64,000 bases of DNA from Qipengyuania_B sp965214525 (GCA_965214525.1 OZ243959.1:1426001-1490000); one strand, 5' to 3'. Numbered from the stretch's first letter, positions 53,649 to 62,121 are shown. Notes: generated by a model not told the origin, from the sequence alone. A program made the numbers and translations.

Positions 53649-54650
53649 ATGGCGTGGCGATACGAGCTGGAGCGGGAAGATCTGCGATCTGACAGGATCG
53701 AGTGGAACCCCATCTTTCCTTTCAAACCGGGAGCGGTGCTGCAACTCGCGCTAACCGCCAATGTCGTGACCTATGCCCTGACCGGCGGTCAGTTCGGCTA
53801 CTGGAAACTGTTTCCGACCGAGCCTCCCAGGATCGTGCCGCCTGCCTGGGGCGAGGTGCGCCTCGCCAATGGAACGATCGCTTACGGACTGGTTCCGATG
53901 GCATCGCACGCCATTCTGCGTCTTGAGCCAGCAAAAGGAGGATGGCGGGAAACGAGCGACGAGCGCGCGGCGGTCGACCGCGGATACAACAGATATCTTC
54001 CCGCGGCCGGTTCGCTCCGCGAGCGCGAAGATGCGCTGCTGTTTCGCCCGCTGGTAGTGCTGGGCCTCGTGCTCGATCGCTGGTTACGTGAGGAGAACTG
54101 GTTCGGAGCGTCACAGATCGCGGTGACCAGCGCGTCCAGCAAGAGCGCACTTGGCTATGCCCTACGCCACGGTGACGGTCCGCCGTTGCTCGGGCTGACG
54201 AGCGCGCGTAACCGGGATTTCGTCGAGCGCACAATGGTCTACGACAGCGTCGCGGCTCATGATGAGCTTCCGCAGCTTGCCGCCGGCACGCTCATCCTGG
54301 ATTTTACCGGAGACCCTTCCCTTATCCGCGGTCTGAGCGAGCGGAACGGCGATGCCCTCCGTGTCGTGCGGATCGGGGCAACACATGCGGGAGCCGCCTC
54401 GTTGAACGACGATACCGTGTTTTTCGCACCGGAGCGGATCGGTAGGGAGATCGCGCTCAATGGCCTTGAGGTATTCGAACGTGATCGCGCGGCCGCGATT
54501 GCGGAATTCGCCTCGCGATCGACCGACTGGTTCATCCGCGAGCATGTCGACGGACCGGACGCGATCGTAGAAGCCTTTCGCGATTTGCTGACAGGGCGAG
54601 TATCGCCCGAACGGCTATTGATAGCTCGTCCTGAAGGAGCGTTCGAATGA
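53649..54650 (+). CDS. DUF2855 family protein
   Basis: A 333-residue protein of the DUF2855 family, which resembles NADP-binding medium-chain dehydrogenases without the zinc ligands. Visible features are the N-terminal LRSDRIEWNPIFPFKPGAVLQLALTANVVTYA, the motif QIAVTSASSKSALGYA (a Rossmann-type turn at about 157-172) and ILDFTGDPSLI. No enzyme activity is established. Its stop overlaps the thioesterase ATG (ATGA), so the pair is coupled and may act on acyl-CoA substrates. Confidence 0.85.
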   Translation: MAWRYELEREDLRSDRIEWNPIFPFKPGAVLQLALTANVVTYALTGGQFGYWKLFPTEPPRIVPPAWGEVRLANGTIAYGLVPMASHAILRLEPAKGGWRETSDERAAVDRGYNRYLPAAGSLREREDALLFRPLVVLGLVLDRWLREENWFGASQIAVTSASSKSALGYALRHGDGPPLLGLTSARNRDFVERTMVYDSVAAHDELPQLAAGTLILDFTGDPSLIRGLSERNGDALRVVRIGATHAGAASLNDDTVFFAPERIGREIALNGLEVFERDRAAAIAEFASRSTDWFIREHVDGPDAIVEAFRDLLTGRVSPERLLIARPEGAFE

Positions 54651-55075
54651 CCTTGCCCGACACACCGGAAGCTATGCGCGCCCATATCGAACGCGAAGGC
54701 GTCGCCGCCTCGCCCTTCACCAGCTTCTTGGGCCTGGAAGTCGTCCGCTGCTGGCAAGGAACCTGCGAACTGGCGCTAACCGTGCGTCCGGACCTAACCC
54801 AGTCGCACGGAACGCTACATAGCGGGGTGCTTTCAAGCCTGGCTGACATCGTGTGCGGTTTTGCTGCGGTTTCGCAATGCGGAGCGGTCGTTACTGCGAA
54901 TGTGACGACGCATATGCTCGGCCCTGCACGTGTCGGTGACCGAGTGTATGCCAATGCAACGGTTAAACGCGCGGGTAAGCGTCAGGTGGTGGTGACTGCC
55001 GATTTCCATGCGAGCAATGGTGCCGAGGAAAGGCTTATCGTCACCGCCAGCGCCACCTTGGTGCGGATCGGCTAG
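54647..55075 (+). CDS. PaaI-family hotdog thioesterase
   Basis: A 142-residue hotdog-fold thioesterase that hydrolyses acyl- or aryl-CoA esters. The core shows SHGTLHSGVLSSLADIVCGFAA, where HG and the acidic residue of the long helix line the active site, and the strand VVTANVTTHMLGPARVGDRV. The length and motifs fit PaaI/YbgC-type enzymes acting as phenylacetyl-CoA or general acyl-CoA proofreaders. It is coupled to DUF2855. Confidence 0.9.
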   Translation: MTLPDTPEAMRAHIEREGVAASPFTSFLGLEVVRCWQGTCELALTVRPDLTQSHGTLHSGVLSSLADIVCGFAAVSQCGAVVTANVTTHMLGPARVGDRVYANATVKRAGKRQVVVTADFHASNGAEERLIVTASATLVRIG

Positions 55076-55083
55076 AAGGTTGA

Positions 55084-55986
55084 TCAACCAATTGCCGCGA
55101 AGCGATCGCCCGCCTTCCTTGCCTCCCTGCGCGCCCAATGGATGAAATGCGTTTCCGGTGCGGACGGACCCGCACGGCTGCGGCGCCGATAGAGTCTGTA
55201 ATGCTCCCCGATCAGTCGCGACTGGCCGCACGGGACCAGCGAACCGCGGGCCAGGTGCTCCTCGCACATGAAAGGGATCGCGAGAGCGACGCCGAGTCCT
55301 GCAGCCGCGGCCTCGTATGCGAGCACATTCGTATCGAACAGTCGAACGTCGATCTCTTCGTGATCAAGACCGGCCAAGGCGAGCCAGCGCGGCCAGAGAT
55401 TCTCCGGCAAGCGCGGCGCGAGTAGAGGAAGGCGAGCGATGTCGGCTTCGCCCAGTTCACCGCCTTGTTCTTCAATGAGCGATGGAGCGGAGACGGGGCA
55501 CCCCAGAACTTCCAAGACGTTTTCCGAAAGGAGATCCGGATCCTGGAACGAGGCCCAGATCGCCAACTGTGCTTCCCCGGAACGCAGGATGTTCGGATCG
55601 CGGGTCGGTCGAACGTCGAGACGTACACCGGTTGTAAGAGCGAAATCGCCGCTTCGGGGAATCAGCCACCGCAGGGCGAGACTGTGCGATGCCGCTACGG
55701 TAAGAGTCGCGTCGCGCTTGGGGGTACCCATGGTTTGGACGCGACCGAGCGCTTCGATCGCTGCCTCGGCCGCATTGCGATAGGTCATTCCAGCCGCGGT
55801 GAGTTGCAGTCCGCCGTTCGAGCGATTGAACAGATCGATATCGAGAAAGGCCTCCAGCGCGGCGATCCTTCGACTGGTCGCTGACGGGCTGAGCGACAGC
55901 GTCGCCGCCCCTGCGCGCACCCCGCCCGCTTCCGCCACCGCTAAGAACGCCTCGATCGCTTCGAGGGGGCGTACCTTTCTGGACAC
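55084..55986 (-). CDS. LysR-family transcriptional regulator (GcvA-like)
   Basis: A 300-residue LysR regulator. The winged helix (PLEAIEAFLAVAEAGGVRAGAATLSLSPSATSRRIAALEAFLDI) is followed by an effector domain of the GcvA type (GVRLDVRPTRDPNILRSGEAQLAIW). It is convergent with the thioesterase gene, with only 8 bases between their stops. It may regulate the adjacent DUF2855/thioesterase or TonB/PhoD genes, but the target is not shown by the sequence. Confidence 0.9.
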   Translation of the reverse strand: MSRKVRPLEAIEAFLAVAEAGGVRAGAATLSLSPSATSRRIAALEAFLDIDLFNRSNGGLQLTAAGMTYRNAAEAAIEALGRVQTMGTPKRDATLTVAASHSLALRWLIPRSGDFALTTGVRLDVRPTRDPNILRSGEAQLAIWASFQDPDLLSENVLEVLGCPVSAPSLIEEQGGELGEADIARLPLLAPRLPENLWPRWLALAGLDHEEIDVRLFDTNVLAYEAAAAGLGVALAIPFMCEEHLARGSLVPCGQSRLIGEHYRLYRRRSRAGPSAPETHFIHWARREARKAGDRFAAIG

Positions 55987-56015
55987 AAGACGGCGATAGC
56001 CGTCATCCGTTTAGT

Positions 56016-56177
56016 CTAGATGACAGGATCCGTTCCGCCATGCAGTTCTGGATCGAATGTAACATGTGGTGATGGGCCGCAGACTTTGTATTCTATCGAG
56101 TCGAAGATATCGAAATGTCGACCCCAGATATCCATAGTTTTTGGCAGAAGCAGAATGTCCGGTTCAGACGTGACCAT
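56016..56177 (-). CDS. Candidate small hypothetical protein, 53 residues
   Basis: A 53-codon frame (MVTSEPDILLLPKTMDIW..., ending HGGTDPVI) fills much of the gap between the LysR and AlpA genes. Its composition is protein-like (balanced D, F, P, H), while the two longer overlapping frames in this stretch look random. No ribosome-binding site is strong and no family is recognised. It could also be the decayed end of a larger gene, since the frame closes with a stop 7 codons upstream. Confidence 0.3.
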   Translation of the reverse strand: MVTSEPDILLLPKTMDIWGRHFDIFDSIEYKVCGPSPHVTFDPELHGGTDPVI

Positions 56178-56295
56178 GGCTGAAACCGGAAAGTCTGCTC
56201 ACGGCCCCATTCCTGTCTCCATCTGTGCGACAGCGCTCGTTTGAAGCCACAGATTGCGACGTCGAGGGTAATGTGTTCAGCATTCGCCAATAGGA
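56178..56295. other. Intergenic stretch downstream of the AlpA gene, nothing recognised
   Basis: No coding region, RNA or clear repeat is seen between the AlpA stop and the candidate small frame. Confidence 0.4.
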
Positions 56296-56529
56296 CTATG
56301 CGCTATCGAGGCGTTGGGATATCCAAACATCGATAGCTCGCTCTTCCCAAGCGACCGAATACCCACCGAGCTCCACCGGTCCCGGAAACTTGCCTTCGGC
56401 CATCCAGCGGTAGATCGTCGAACGGCCAAGCCCGACACGGTGCTGAACCTCGGGCAAGTGAATGAGCCGCGTCACCTGGCGTGGCTCTGTCGATCCTTTG
56501 TCGATCTCTTCACCCACGATGGCCTCCAT
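56296..56529 (-). CDS. AlpA-family DNA-binding regulator (second copy)
   Basis: A 77-residue excisionase-like helix-turn-helix protein: RLIHLPEVQHRVGLGRSTIYRWMAEGKFPGPVELGG, then VAWEERAIDVWISQRL. It is similar in plan to the AlpA at 36716. The start is taken at ATG 56529 (MEAIVGEEID), which overlaps the end of the upstream HTH gene by 20 bases, so they form an operon driven by the LexA-like promoter at 57058-57088. Its role may be excision or activation of an integrase gene. Confidence 0.82.
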   Translation of the reverse strand: MEAIVGEEIDKGSTEPRQVTRLIHLPEVQHRVGLGRSTIYRWMAEGKFPGPVELGGYSVAWEERAIDVWISQRLDSA

Positions 56530-57001
56530 CGGCAACGGTGAAGACATCGCCAAGCAGCGCATCCTTACGTTCGAGCTCATCGATGTGGTCTGAAAGCAGC
56601 CGTGCAACACGTTGCGCGGTGCCCTTGGCCCAACGCGGCTTCACCTCATGAACCTGGTTGCCCAAGACACGCTCGAGCGCTGAAGGCAGCTCGCCGGAAA
56701 AGTCCTCGAAAAATTGTGCGAGGTCCGATTGCAGCCACGCAATCGCGTGATCTCCGCTGCTGACGAGGAAAAGAAGCAGGTGTGCGTGCGGCGCGACGCC
56801 GCTCGCGGCGAGAATGCGCAGGGCTTCCCCTAGGCTGGCCGAGCGTTCACCGGCAAGGACGCGGCGCATTGCATCCTTATGGATCTGCGCGTCGCGCGCG
56901 ATGTCGCAGCGGTGACGGCCGCTTGCTTCGACGGCAGCCAAAAGCAGCCGGGCGAGGTCGGCGCGAACCTGTTGTTCGGCAAAGAGCGCCATGTTGGTCA
57001 T
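56510..57001 (-). CDS. HTH (XRE-like) regulator of the integrative element
   Basis: A 163-residue protein with a Cro/XRE-like helix-turn-helix near the N-terminus (CDIARDAQIHKDAMRRVLAGERSASLGEALRILAASG). The rest is helical and acidic, with no known domain (FLVSSGDHAIAWLQSDLAQFFEDFSGE). The start is ATG 57001 (MTNMALFAEQ). It sits between the tra operon and AlpA2 and reads divergently from tra, an arrangement typical of element master regulators. Its promoter carries the LexA-like operator. Confidence 0.68.
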   Translation of the reverse strand: MTNMALFAEQQVRADLARLLLAAVEASGRHRCDIARDAQIHKDAMRRVLAGERSASLGEALRILAASGVAPHAHLLLFLVSSGDHAIAWLQSDLAQFFEDFSGELPSALERVLGNQVHEVKPRWAKGTAQRVARLLSDHIDELERKDALLGDVFTVADGGHRG

Positions 57002-57057
57002 CGACGAATCCTTAGCTCCAGAGGTGATCGACTCACCGGCTATCCGCGAAGGAAGCC

Positions 57058-57088
57058 TGTAGGAAAACGAAAAGAACATTAAGAGAAC
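57058..57088 (-). promoter_or_regulatory. LexA-like operator and promoter of the HTH/AlpA2 operon
   Basis: On the minus strand: GTTC-N7-GTTC (57088-57074), then 7 bases, then TTTCCTACA (57066-57058), 57 bases before the HTH start. It matches 36620-36650 at 26 of 31 positions. Confidence 0.72.
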
Positions 57089-57362
57089 ATAGAGGAAGGA
57101 ACGAATCAGCTTCCTTCGACGATTCGCGCGAATTCCGGTCGTGTTCGCGCATATGGCGGCACGCTTTGCGCCAAAGCCGGCATAGTCGGCGCTGCTCTGC
57201 GATCAGCCTGCGCGAATCCCGTCCATTGCCCCTTCCGATGTCGCTTTCTGTTTGGTCGGCAGCCCCAAAATCCAGTTCCCGATTTCCTACACCCTGCCTT
57301 GGAAGCGAGGAAAGAACATACAGCGAACGCATCGCTGCACATGTTCGAAACGGAGTTCCTCG
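57089..57362. promoter_or_regulatory. tra operon control region
   Basis: The 274 bases upstream of traA hold no gene. They contain a 12-bp perfect palindrome (57122-57133, ATTCGCGCGAAT), TTTCCTACA on the plus strand (57283-57291), and a third LexA-like site. An origin of transfer could lie here, but no nick-site sequence is recognised. Confidence 0.5.
57314..57328. promoter_or_regulatory. Third LexA-like site, in front of traA
   Basis: GAAC-N7-GAAC (GAACATACAGCGAAC), 35 bases before the traA ATG and 22 bases after TTTCCTACA, a position suited to a repressor roadblock. It shares AAAGAACAT and AG-x-GAAC with the site at 57071-57088. Confidence 0.6.
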
Positions 57363-57689
57363 ATGACCAAGGCAATCACCCTTCCCCGCCAATCCGCCAA
57401 GGGCATTCGTGCCCGCGACTATATTCTTCCTGCCGCGATCGCGCTCGCTTGTGCCGGTGCCGCCTATGCCGGCGCCGACACCACCTTCGACCCGGCGCTG
57501 CAGAAATTCACCGACTTCCTCGAAGGTTCGGGCGGCAAGATCATCACGGTCCTGAGCCTTGCCGGCGGCCTGATCGCACTTGCTTCGGGGCGATTTGCTC
57601 TTGGCCAGGTCGCGGTGCCGGTGGGCGTCGGAATCGGCGTCGGCACCGGCGTGCCTATCGTCACCTCGGTCGTCACTGCGGTCATCTGA
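57363..57689 (+). CDS. traA: F-type conjugative pilin (TraA/VirB2-like)
   Basis: A 108-residue prepilin for the mating pilus. The long leader (MTKAITLPRQSAKGIRARDYILPAAIALACAGAAYAGADT) is followed by a mature part with two hydrophobic segments (IITVLSLAGGLIALASG and VAVPVGVGIGVGTGVPIVTSVV), as in F pilin. It is the first gene of the tra operon, 26 bases before traL. The start is ATG 57363. Assignment rests on size, topology and position; pilin sequences vary widely. Confidence 0.8.
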   Translation: MTKAITLPRQSAKGIRARDYILPAAIALACAGAAYAGADTTFDPALQKFTDFLEGSGGKIITVLSLAGGLIALASGRFALGQVAVPVGVGIGVGTGVPIVTSVVTAVI

Positions 57690-57715
57690 GCCGCGGTTAG
57701 CGACGGGAGGGCGGC

Positions 57716-58003
57716 ATGGCCGACAGATACCTCGTTCCACGGCGGCTCGACGATCCGGAACTCATCGGTTTCTGGACCATCGACGAGTTTGCGGGACTCC
57801 TCGTCCCCTTCGCCTGGGGCATTCTCGCGCAGCACATCATCATCGGCACAGCCCTGTCCGGGCTCACCTGGTTCGCCCTTCGAAAGGCGAAGGCGTCAGG
57901 TGCCGGGTCGAAACTGGTCCATGCTGCCTACTGGTATCTGCCGGGGAGTTTCCTCGGGCTGAAAGCCACGCCGCCCTCCCACTGCCGCCTGCTCGCGGGC
58001 TGA
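57716..58003 (+). CDS. traL: Conjugal transfer protein TraL
   Basis: A 95-residue membrane protein of the F-type type IV secretion system, related to VirB3. It has the conserved N-terminus (YLVPRRLDDPELIGFWTIDEFAGLLVPF), one or two hydrophobic helices (AWGILAQHIIIGTALSGLTW) and an Arg/Lys-rich loop. It lies between traA and traE, as in F. Confidence 0.88.
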   Translation: MADRYLVPRRLDDPELIGFWTIDEFAGLLVPFAWGILAQHIIIGTALSGLTWFALRKAKASGAGSKLVHAAYWYLPGSFLGLKATPPSHCRLLAG

Positions 58004-58015
58004 GGGAGGACATCC

Positions 58016-58585
58016 ATGAAACACGAATTCGCCTACGAGGAAGCGCAGCGCCACTTGCGCCAGCGCAACCGCTTCGCCGCGCTGGCGTCCGTTCTCGGCC
58101 TCACCAGCCTTCTCGCGGTCGGCGCTGCGGCAACGCGCGAAGAGTCTGTGATCCTCGTACCCGTCACCTCCGAACGCCTGACGCTCGGGAGCGATGCAAC
58201 CGATGCGCACTACCTCGAACTCGTCACTCGCGACACTGCGCTGATGCTGCTCAACCGTGCGCCCGAGAGCCTCGACTACTGGATGGAACAGGTCCTGAAA
58301 GTCGCTGACCCGGCCGCGCACGGGAGCTTCAAGGCCGAACTCGTCAAGATCGTCGACGAACAACGCGGCTCGGACATCAGCCAGGCTTTCGTGATTTCGC
58401 GGATGGAGGTCGACCCGCAGGCGCTCACCGCCGTCGTCACCGGCACGCTCAAGACCTTCGTCGGCGCGCAGGTGATCGCGAGCCAGCAGCGCAGCTTCGA
58501 ATTCAGCTGGAACCGCCGCGGCCTCAGCCTCGGCCTCACCGGCTTCCGCCAGCTTCCCAACGAGAACGAGGAGGAAGGCCAATGA
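58016..58585 (+). CDS. traE: Conjugal transfer protein TraE
   Basis: A 189-residue VirB5/VirB8-like component (TraE family) of the F-type system: an N-terminal membrane anchor (ALASVLGLTSLLAVGA), then a periplasmic domain with ESVILVPVTSERLTLG. Stop overlaps the traK start (ATGA). GGGAGGA lies a few bases before its ATG. Confidence 0.88.
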   Translation: MKHEFAYEEAQRHLRQRNRFAALASVLGLTSLLAVGAAATREESVILVPVTSERLTLGSDATDAHYLELVTRDTALMLLNRAPESLDYWMEQVLKVADPAAHGSFKAELVKIVDEQRGSDISQAFVISRMEVDPQALTAVVTGTLKTFVGAQVIASQQRSFEFSWNRRGLSLGLTGFRQLPNENEEEGQ

Positions 58586-59337
58586 GCTTCCTTGCCCGCC
58601 CCTTGCCTGCCGCGCTGACCGCCGCGGCGCTCGCCGCCGCCAGCTGCGCCTTTGCGACAGCTGCGCATGCCGACCAGTTCGTCGAGGCCGCCGACGGCGC
58701 GGCGATCGACTGCGTGCTCGCACGCGGCGCGCTGACCCGCGTCGCGCTCGTCAACGACGGCTTCGCCAATGTTTCCAAGATGGCGAGCGGCTATCCCTAC
58801 AACGATTTCGAGGTGACCCACGAGCCGGTCCGCGGCGACATCTATGTCTCGGTGCCGCTGCAATATGCGAGCGCGAAGGTCAGCTTCTTTGCCACCAGCA
58901 GCGCAGGCCATGTCTACAAGTTCGCCTGCAAGGTCGAAGGCGGGGAAGCGAGCCAGCTCTTCGTCACCAACCCCGCGCTGGCGAGGCCCGACGCCGCCGA
59001 ATGGGAAGGCCAAGCCCCGACCCGCGACGAGGCGGCGATCCGGTTGATCGAAGCAATGGCGAGCGATGCGGTGCTGCCTGGCTTCCGGGCGCGCGCCGAG
59101 CTCTCGCGCCCGCGTCGCACTGACAGCCTCGAAGTCCAGCAGGTCGCCGAATACGATGGAGCCGAGCTTACCGGCCAGGCCTTCACGCTACGCAATCTTG
59201 GCCCCACAGCCATCGCGCTTTCCAGCGAACGCGAAGCGCCCGCAGGCGCGCTTGCCTTTGCCTTTGGCCGCGACACGCTCGCCCCCGGCGAGACCACCCA
59301 GGCCTTCCTCGTATTTGCCAAGGGAGGGCTCGAATAA
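58582..59337 (+). CDS. traK: Conjugal transfer protein TraK
   Basis: A 251-residue periplasmic/outer-membrane-linked secretin-like protein of the F-type system (VirB9 counterpart). It has a signal peptide (up to FATAAHAD) and the TraK core (VNDGFANVSKMASGYPYNDFEVTHEPVRGDIYVSV). It interacts with TraB and TraV in the envelope-spanning core. It overlaps traE and traB by 4 bases and 1 base. Confidence 0.9.
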   Translation: MSFLARPLPAALTAAALAAASCAFATAAHADQFVEAADGAAIDCVLARGALTRVALVNDGFANVSKMASGYPYNDFEVTHEPVRGDIYVSVPLQYASAKVSFFATSSAGHVYKFACKVEGGEASQLFVTNPALARPDAAEWEGQAPTRDEAAIRLIEAMASDAVLPGFRARAELSRPRRTDSLEVQQVAEYDGAELTGQAFTLRNLGPTAIALSSEREAPAGALAFAFGRDTLAPGETTQAFLVFAKGGLE

Positions 59338-60644
59338 TGGCTGACACCGATACACGCGCCGCACCCGCAGAACAGCCGCGGGACGAAAGTCGCTCCGAAG
59401 CCCGGCGCGACCTGAACAAGACCGTCGCGCAGCGTCAGAAGCTTCTCCTCGCAGGGATCGGCGGGGTCGCACTCATTGCCGGTTCGATGTTTATCTTCGG
59501 CGGAGACGACGCGGAGGATGGAGAAGGCGCGGGTTCGACCACGATCGAGACAGGCGCGCTGGTCAACCGCAACCTCTCACAGCGCGAGTTTGTCGCCACC
59601 TATGGCAACAGGCTCGATGCGCAGGGCCGCGCGATCAAGGACCTCCAGGAGAGCCAGCTCCCCAAGGCCTCGATCGAACAGGAACTCGAGACGCTGCGCG
59701 GCGAGAACGCGCGGATGCTGAGCGACGGCCAGGCGGCGATCGACGCGATCTCGGCCGAGAACGCGGCGCTGCGCTCCGAACTCGAGACTCAGCGCGCCTA
59801 TCCTCCGGTCGCGCCGGCTACCCCGCTTGATCCCCGTGCATTGGGCGCTGCACCGGGCGCCGCACCCGCGGCCCTCGATCCAAGTGCGGGCCCCATGGCC
59901 GAGCCGAAGGCGAGCCTCCTGAGCTTCAGCGGTGAGAAGCCCGGCACGGCAGGCAAGAAGGTCGACGCCAATGCGCCGCCCCTGCTGCTCGAGGCGAGCC
60001 GCGACTATTTGCCGCCCAACAGCTACGCGCCGGCAACCGTGATCGTCGGGGTCGATGCCTCGACAGGCGTCACCAGCCAGAGCGATCCGCTGCCCGTGGT
60101 GCTGCGCATCACCGGCCCCGCGCGCTCGGTTCTGAGGGGCAATCGCTTGCTTACGACCGACCTCACCGGCTGTCTCGTCAACGGCGCGGCGCGCGGCGAT
60201 CTCTCGGCCGAGAAGGTCTACGTCAAGCTGGTGCGGATGACCTGCGCGCAGCCCGGCGGGCGCTTCGCGGTGAGCGAGGTCAAGGGGTTCATCGCCTTTG
60301 CCGGAAAGTCGGGCGTGCGCGGCCGTGTCGTCAGCCGTGAAGGCAGCCTTGTCAGCCAGGCGCTGCTCGCCGGGATCGTCGGCGGGTTCGGACGCGGCTT
60401 CTCTGCCAACGCCAACGGCATCTTCGCCGGTCAGGTCGGCAGCGACGGCAAGCGCGAGGCGCTCTCGCCGACCGACATCCTTGCGGGCGGCTTCGGCCAG
60501 GGCGCGGGCGAAGCCGCCGACACGGTCAGCAAATACCTCATCGAACGCGCAGAACAATACCAACCCGTCGTCGAGATGCCGACCGGCATCGAGGTCGAGA
60601 TAGTCTTTCTCGACGGCGTCCATGTCAGGAGCACAGACCAATGA
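59337..60644 (+). CDS. traB: Conjugal transfer protein TraB
   Basis: A 435-residue VirB10-like protein. It has an N-terminal cytosolic tail, one membrane helix (LLLAGIGGVALIAGSMFIF), a coiled-coil segment (DLQESQLPKASIEQELETLRGENARML), a proline-rich stretch, and a C-terminal beta-barrel domain (FAVSEVKGFIAFAGKSGVRGRVVSR). It spans the envelope and senses energy for the secretion channel. It overlaps the next gene by 4 bases. Confidence 0.9.
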   Translation: MADTDTRAAPAEQPRDESRSEARRDLNKTVAQRQKLLLAGIGGVALIAGSMFIFGGDDAEDGEGAGSTTIETGALVNRNLSQREFVATYGNRLDAQGRAIKDLQESQLPKASIEQELETLRGENARMLSDGQAAIDAISAENAALRSELETQRAYPPVAPATPLDPRALGAAPGAAPAALDPSAGPMAEPKASLLSFSGEKPGTAGKKVDANAPPLLLEASRDYLPPNSYAPATVIVGVDASTGVTSQSDPLPVVLRITGPARSVLRGNRLLTTDLTGCLVNGAARGDLSAEKVYVKLVRMTCAQPGGRFAVSEVKGFIAFAGKSGVRGRVVSREGSLVSQALLAGIVGGFGRGFSANANGIFAGQVGSDGKREALSPTDILAGGFGQGAGEAADTVSKYLIERAEQYQPVVEMPTGIEVEIVFLDGVHVRSTDQ

Positions 60645-61510
60645 ATTTCTCCCACCACCGGCCGGGCCTGAAAGCCCGCGCCGCGCACATATCGCTTGCC
60701 GCCGCCAGCGCAGCCGCCCTCCTCACCAGCGGCGTTGCCGTGCTGACCGCCATGCCGGCGCAGGCCGCCATTGCCCGCGATGTCGTCCAGGCGCTCAAGC
60801 TCAGGCTCCCGAAAACTCCGATCGACGCGCTCGATTGCACAAGCTTAGCGCCCTGGTGCGAGGTCGTCTCGGGCGAGACGCTGTTCTACACCGACGAAGC
60901 CGCGCGCTATCTCTTCGTCGGACGGCTCTACGATCTCGAAGAGCGGCGCGACGTCACCGCGACGCGGCTCCTCGAGCTCAATCCCGACTTGCTCGCCGCC
61001 GGAGCCGCGCGCGCTGCGGGCCGCGCCGAAGCCTCGCACAGCGAAGCCGCGCCCGCACCCGCCAAGACAAAGGTCGACCTCTCGCAGCTCCCTCATGAGG
61101 GCGCGATCCGCTGGGGCAATCCCAAGGGGCCGCGGCTCGTGGTCTTCTCCGATTTCCAGTGCGGCTACTGCAAGAAGCTCACCGGCGCACTCGAGCAGGC
61201 GGGCGTACTGGTCGAGGAGCGACCGATCTCGATCTTCGGCGCGGCGAGCCGGCGCCTCTCTGAAAGCGTCCTGTGCGCCAGCGATCCGGTCGCGGCGCTG
61301 CACGCTGCCTATACCGGCAAGCACGTGCCGCGTCCCGCCAGCTGCAAGGCCATCCGCGCGCTCGACGCCAACGAGGCCTTTGCCAAGGCCAATGGCTTTG
61401 CCGGGACCCCGGTGATCGTGCGCGCAAGCGATGGCGCGGTGATGCACGGCTATCGTGATGCTGCAACGCTCAACCGCTTCGCCAACCAGCGCGCCGGAGC
61501 AGGGCAATGA
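60641..61510 (+). CDS. DsbC-like thioredoxin-fold disulfide isomerase of the tra operon
   Basis: A 289-residue periplasmic protein: signal peptide (up to PAQAAIA), an N-terminal dimerisation-like region, then a DsbC/DsbG-type thioredoxin domain with the CGYC active site (VVFSDFQCGYCKKL, about residue 174). It probably forms or shuffles disulfides in TraV, TraK or pilus proteins, like TrbB/DsbC of F plasmids. It replaces traP at this position in the gene order. Confidence 0.9.
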   Translation: MNFSHHRPGLKARAAHISLAAASAAALLTSGVAVLTAMPAQAAIARDVVQALKLRLPKTPIDALDCTSLAPWCEVVSGETLFYTDEAARYLFVGRLYDLEERRDVTATRLLELNPDLLAAGAARAAGRAEASHSEAAPAPAKTKVDLSQLPHEGAIRWGNPKGPRLVVFSDFQCGYCKKLTGALEQAGVLVEERPISIFGAASRRLSESVLCASDPVAALHAAYTGKHVPRPASCKAIRALDANEAFAKANGFAGTPVIVRASDGAVMHGYRDAATLNRFANQRAGAGQ

Positions 61511-62121
61511 GCGGGCGTCACTTCCGGGCAATTTCAGCCGCCAGCCTCGCTGCGAGCATTGCCGGATGCGCCACGCTTGGCGGCAATGTCAAAGGCGATT
61601 TCGACTGCCGCGCGCCCGAAGGCAGCTGCGCGCCCACCACGCTGATCGACAGCGCGGCGATCGGCGAAGCTGGCACCGGCATGGCATCGCGCGCTGCAAC
61701 CAGTCAGCCACCCTCGCTCGCTGGTCCGCGCCAGGCGGACGCCCGCTCGCTCCGGATCGTCATCGCCGCCTATCGCGACGCGGCGGGCCGGGACCACGAA
61801 GCGCGCGTGGTTCATGTCGCGCTGCCCGATCATCCTGCGGAGAGCTGGCATGCCCCGCGCTCGAGAGGCGAAGTGCTCCGCGCGCTCGGACGCGCGGGCA
61901 ACGATGCGCAGACCCCGCCGCCGCCGACAGACCCGCAGAACGCGCCTGTCTTCAATCCCCTTCCCCTGCAGCTTCCGGATGTCCTGGTTATCCCCTCCCA
62001 GGCCCCGGAAGCGCAGCCCGGCGTTCCGGCGCCGGTCACCGGGGCACCTGGCCGTCTCCCCTCCCCCGGCTGGGTGCCCCACCCCCTTTCGCCTGGCGAA
62101 CCCGAAGGAGAGAGCCAATGA
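61507..62121 (+). CDS. traV: Conjugal transfer lipoprotein TraV
   Basis: A 204-residue lipoprotein (SLAASIAGCATLGGNVKGDFDCRAPEGSCAPT) with the TraV cysteine motif after the lipobox, anchored in the outer membrane as the VirB7 counterpart. The C-terminal half is proline-rich and variable. It overlaps traC by 4 bases. Confidence 0.88.
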   Translation: MSGRHFRAISAASLAASIAGCATLGGNVKGDFDCRAPEGSCAPTTLIDSAAIGEAGTGMASRAATSQPPSLAGPRQADARSLRIVIAAYRDAAGRDHEARVVHVALPDHPAESWHAPRSRGEVLRALGRAGNDAQTPPPPTDPQNAPVFNPLPLQLPDVLVIPSQAPEAQPGVPAPVTGAPGRLPSPGWVPHPLSPGEPEGESQ

